This document shows positions 21,057 to 23,478 of a DNA stretch of 23,478 nucleotides, in pieces. How positions within the stretch are numbered: position 1 is the first letter of the stretch; every line of letters starts with the position of its first letter. The notes beneath the pieces were generated by a model that saw only the letters and a program-made list of their open reading frames with translations, was not told the DNA's origin and ran no database searches. The stretch lies in contig LKMS01000003.1 in assembly GCA_001563965.1 (NCBI GenBank), forward strand, positions 1 through 23,478. The letters run 5' to 3'. Made by a program: the position numbers and the translations under genes. This DNA comes from Haloferacaceae archaeon PL-Br10_E2g29 (GTDB lineage: Archaea; Halobacteriota; Halobacteria; Halobacteriales; Haloferacaceae).

Positions 21057-21818
21057 ATGAATGCTATCGAGATTGCGGAGATCGCCGAGCCTACGCTCAC
21101 CGATCCCGTGTTGATCGAAGGGTTGCCCGGCGTCGGCCACGTCGGCAAACTGGCGGCCGAACATCTAGTCGAAGAGCTCGACGGTGAACTCGTCCGGCGC
21201 ATCTACGCCGACGAGTTTCCCCCGCAGGTTACCGTCGACGACGAGGGTGTGACGAGTCTGACCTGCGCGGAGTTTCACGCCGTGACAACCGAGGGCGACG
21301 GCTCGGATCTGCTCGTCCTGACCGGCGACCACCAGGCGGCGACAAACGACGGCCACTACCGACTCACCTCGGCGTTTCTCGACGTTGCCGACTCGTTCGA
21401 TGTCGCTGCTGCGTTTGCGCTCGGTGGCGTGCCAACCGGCGAACTCGTCGAAGAGTACACCGTGTTGGGCGCGGTCACCGACGCGGGGCTCAAAGAACCA
21501 CTCGAGGAGGCGGGCGTCGAGTTCCGCAGCGACGAACCCGCCGGCGGCATCGTCGGTGTCAGCGGCCTGATTTTGGGCCTTGGCGAGCGCCGTGGCCTCG
21601 AGGCGACCTGTCTGATGGGCGAAACCAGCGGCTACCTTGTCGATCCGAAAAGCGCCCAAGCGGTGCTCGAAGTGCTGCAGGCGACGCTCGACTTTGAGGT
21701 GGATTTTGGCTCGCTCGAAGACCGCGCCGACGAGATGGAAGAGGTCGTCGGCAAGATTCAGGAGATGCAGGCCCAACAACAGGGGATTCCCGACGAGGAA
21801 CTCCGGTATATCGGCTGA
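21057..21818 (+). CDS. PAC2 family protein (proteasome assembly chaperone-like)
   Basis: 253 residues. Seen: the N-terminal IEGLPGVGHVGKLAAEHLVEEL (19-40), which carries the PAC2 G-x-P-G-x-G-x-V signature, RIYADEFPPQVTVDDEG (48-64), LLVLTGDHQA (85-94), FALGGVPTGEL (119-129), and a coiled, Glu/Gln-rich C-terminus (DRADEMEEVVGKIQEMQAQQ, about 223-242). Archaeal members are related to the eukaryal 20S assembly chaperones Pba1/Pba2 (PAC1/PAC2), though their role here is not proven. The ATG at 21057 is 4 bases after nop10, the last gene of the operon. Confidence 0.92.
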   Translation: MNAIEIAEIAEPTLTDPVLIEGLPGVGHVGKLAAEHLVEELDGELVRRIYADEFPPQVTVDDEGVTSLTCAEFHAVTTEGDGSDLLVLTGDHQAATNDGHYRLTSAFLDVADSFDVAAAFALGGVPTGELVEEYTVLGAVTDAGLKEPLEEAGVEFRSDEPAGGIVGVSGLILGLGERRGLEATCLMGETSGYLVDPKSAQAVLEVLQATLDFEVDFGSLEDRADEMEEVVGKIQEMQAQQQGIPDEELRYIG

Positions 21819-21894
21819 GCCGACCACCCACACAACTACTCGTCGGCGAGTCGAAAAACGATTCATTCACAACCGTTGCGCCAAAGTATCAGCC

Positions 21895-22335
21895 ATGTAC
21901 GAGACGGTGCTTTTTCCAACCGATGGCAGCGAAACGGCAACCGAGGCGGCGGCGCACGCGATCGATATGGCGACCCGTCACGATGCCGACCTGCACGTGC
22001 TCTACGTCGTCGATCACCACCGTGTCAGCCAGATGGCGCCGAAACTCGGCACCGACCACATCAAACGCACGCTCAAACAGGAAGGCGAGCGAATCACGAC
22101 CGAGACGGCCGCGACCGCCCGCGAGGCGGGTATCGAAACGGTCGAAATCGTTCGTGAGGGTACCCCCGGCCAAACAATCGTCGACTACGCTGACGAGGTC
22201 GATGCCGGCGCGATCGTGATGGGCACAAACGGCCGCAGCGGGATCGATCGACTGCTTCTCGGCAGCGTCGCCGAACGCGTTATTCAACTCTCTGAGCGGC
22301 CCGTGATGACGGTCAAAAGATCCGGCGAAAAGTAA
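21895..22335 (+). CDS. Universal stress protein (UspA family)
   Basis: 146 residues, a single Usp domain. Seen: VLFPTDGSETATEAAAHAIDMA (5-26), the first strand and ATP-adenine contact; LHVLYVVD (33-40); and the ATP-binding G-2x-G-9x-G-S motif in GTNGRSGIDRLLLGSVAERV (114-133), so ATP binding is likely. The gene is single, 76 bases after the PAC2 stop, probably with its own promoter. Archaea often carry many such paralogs, and the specific stress is unknown. Confidence 0.94.
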   Translation: MYETVLFPTDGSETATEAAAHAIDMATRHDADLHVLYVVDHHRVSQMAPKLGTDHIKRTLKQEGERITTETAATAREAGIETVEIVREGTPGQTIVDYADEVDAGAIVMGTNGRSGIDRLLLGSVAERVIQLSERPVMTVKRSGEK

Positions 22336-22409
22336 CGACCACACGGCGGAATCGCCAAATCGATCGACGTCACCGGTTGCCCACCGGAGTCGCACACAAC
22401 GACAAGGGA

Positions 22410-22415
22410 TTTATG
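22410..22415 (+). promoter_or_regulatory. TATA box for archaeosortase A
   Basis: TTTATG lies 22-27 bases before the ATG at 22437, consistent with a leaderless transcript. A GTG at 22431 is in frame but would be closer than usual to the box. Confidence 0.5.
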
Positions 22416-22436
22416 CCGTACCGATAATTTGTGTGT

Positions 22437-23456
22437 ATGGTAGCCGCCGCACTCAGCTGGCTCCGTGGGGAGCTGTTTACCTTTGGCGTGCTTGCCGACG
22501 TGGCGATCTGGATTATTGCCGGCGTGTTCGCGGTTGCAGGCCTCTTGGAGTGGTACGGCCGACGCGCAAACCGCAGTCTGACCGAACCGGCCCGACTCAT
22601 TGCGGTCATTGGTTGGGTTGGCTTCGGCTTTTTTTGGCTGAATCTCGTGCCGTACTTTTGGTTTGAGCACCAGAGCTTCGTTGAGGCAATTCTCGCGTTT
22701 GTCGGATTCCCGGCGAGCCTGTACGCCGCAAAAGTGCTGTACGATGGCCGCAACACGCTGTTTATTCTCTCGCGAGCGATTGCGGTCATGCTGTTCATTT
22801 ATCTCCCATTCGAGACGATTCCTGCCTTCGAAATAGCCGGCGTGGCGTTTCCGGCCCCGCGACAGTACCTCATCGAGATGACGACGGTGTTCACCGGTTG
22901 GGTGATTTACGGACTTGGCTACTCGCCAACGTTGGTCGAGAGCCCCGAGGGCTACATGGCGACCTATCAGTGGATCGTCGGCGAAGACCAACGGTACAAC
23001 ATCACGGTCGTCCTCGCGTGTACGGGCCTCGGCAGCATCGCCATCTTCAGCGGGCTGATCGCCGCCGTTCGCGCACCCATCTCCCGAAAACTCCGCGCAC
23101 TGGCGATTGCAGTCCCGATTATTTTCGTGCTCAACATCTTCCGGACAGCGTTCATTTCGATCGTCTCGGGCAATCAGCTGATGCAGTGGTATCCCGAGGC
23201 CGTGTTGTTCCTCTTCGGCGAGACCAACGAACTCCGGGTGTCGTTCCTGCTGTCGGATCGAGTTATCAGCCAGATACTCGCGGTGGTTGCACTGATGGGC
23301 ATTGCGTACCTCGTTGCCCGCGAACTGCCCGAACTCCTGACCGTGCTCGAAGACGTGCTGTACCTGCTGACCGGCAACGAGTACGACCTCCAAGAGGCGC
23401 TTGAACTCCCCCGTGAGCCGGCGTTTGAACAGCCAGAAACCCGCCGAGCCGACTAG
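22437..23456 (+). CDS. artA: Archaeosortase A (ArtA), membrane transpeptidase for PGF-CTERM proteins
   Basis: 339 residues, multi-pass. In haloarchaea ArtA processes the C-terminal PGF tripartite signal of surface proteins such as the S-layer glycoprotein and helps attach them to lipid. Seen: the catalytic Cys195 in VLACTGLGS (192-200), Arg236 in LNIFRTAFIS (232-241) and Arg275 in SDRVISQIL (273-281). The spacings of 41 and 39 residues equal those of the Cys173/Arg214/Arg253 triad reported for Haloferax ArtA. About eight hydrophobic helices are present, starting near residue 15, and the C-terminal 40 residues are acidic and cytoplasmic-looking. ATG at 22437 is preferred over the GTG two codons earlier. 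No target protein with a PGF signal lies in the window. Confidence 0.95.
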   Translation: MVAAALSWLRGELFTFGVLADVAIWIIAGVFAVAGLLEWYGRRANRSLTEPARLIAVIGWVGFGFFWLNLVPYFWFEHQSFVEAILAFVGFPASLYAAKVLYDGRNTLFILSRAIAVMLFIYLPFETIPAFEIAGVAFPAPRQYLIEMTTVFTGWVIYGLGYSPTLVESPEGYMATYQWIVGEDQRYNITVVLACTGLGSIAIFSGLIAAVRAPISRKLRALAIAVPIIFVLNIFRTAFISIVSGNQLMQWYPEAVLFLFGETNELRVSFLLSDRVISQILAVVALMGIAYLVARELPELLTVLEDVLYLLTGNEYDLQEALELPREPAFEQPETRRAD

Positions 23457-23478
23457 CGACACTCGCCAGAAACCCGCC

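Overview
The window is chromosomal DNA from a halophilic archaeon (class Halobacteria). The base composition is GC-rich, the predicted proteins are strongly acidic (Asp/Glu-rich), and the core genes are archaeal: rpl21e, rpoF, rpl44e, rps27e, aIF2-alpha, nop10, archaeal-type KsgA, SepF and archaeosortase A. Several short archaeal promoters place a TATA-like box about 25-30 bp before the start codon, as expected for leaderless haloarchaeal transcripts. The genus cannot be fixed from the sequence alone. I saw no tRNA, rRNA, transposase, integrase or CRISPR array. The window looks like stable core chromosome rather than an accessory island.

Layout. Positions 1-1001 hold the 5' part of a glutamate-cysteine-ligase-like gene running off the left edge, divergent from an Old Yellow Enzyme (1096-2196). 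Positions 2246-4332 hold a methionine synthase split into two overlapping genes; the downstream one carries the zinc site. Positions 4406-8650 are a conserved archaeal information-processing block on the minus strand, in transcription order rpl21e, rpoF, DUF655, ksgA, mscS, hemK-type methyltransferase. A decaying 25-bp tandem repeat lies between rpoF and DUF655. Next come a GNAT acetyltransferase, a DoxX-type membrane protein with two DoxX-like halves, and a ZnT9-like CDF transporter followed by a small unknown protein.

The middle section (12007-18968) is a mosaic of single genes: RtcB RNA ligase, a zinc-ribbon protein with a collagen-like tail, an eIF2B-related protein without the isomerase cysteine, a PrsW-like membrane protease, the division protein SepF, a DUF1028 protein, a PUA-domain protein, a SnoaL/NTF2-like protein and the rRNA-modifying enzyme Tsr3. 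The right end has a DUF5518 membrane protein, then a tight translation operon rpl44e-rps27e-aIF2alpha-nop10-PAC2 (19567-21818), a universal stress protein and archaeosortase A (22437-23456).

Functionally the window is dominated by ribosome and RNA biology: ribosomal proteins, KsgA, Tsr3, Nop10, RtcB, aIF2-alpha, the release-factor methyltransferase, the PUA protein and RpoF. Envelope functions (MscS, PrsW, ArtA, SepF, CDF, DoxX) are interspersed. I found no single convincing new multi-gene system. The most unusual items are the 25-bp repeat array, a hairpin exactly flanked by 12-bp direct repeats (8767-8806), the collagen-tailed zinc ribbon, the Cys-less eIF2B-like protein, and the atypical CDF transporter paired with a small Trp-containing protein.
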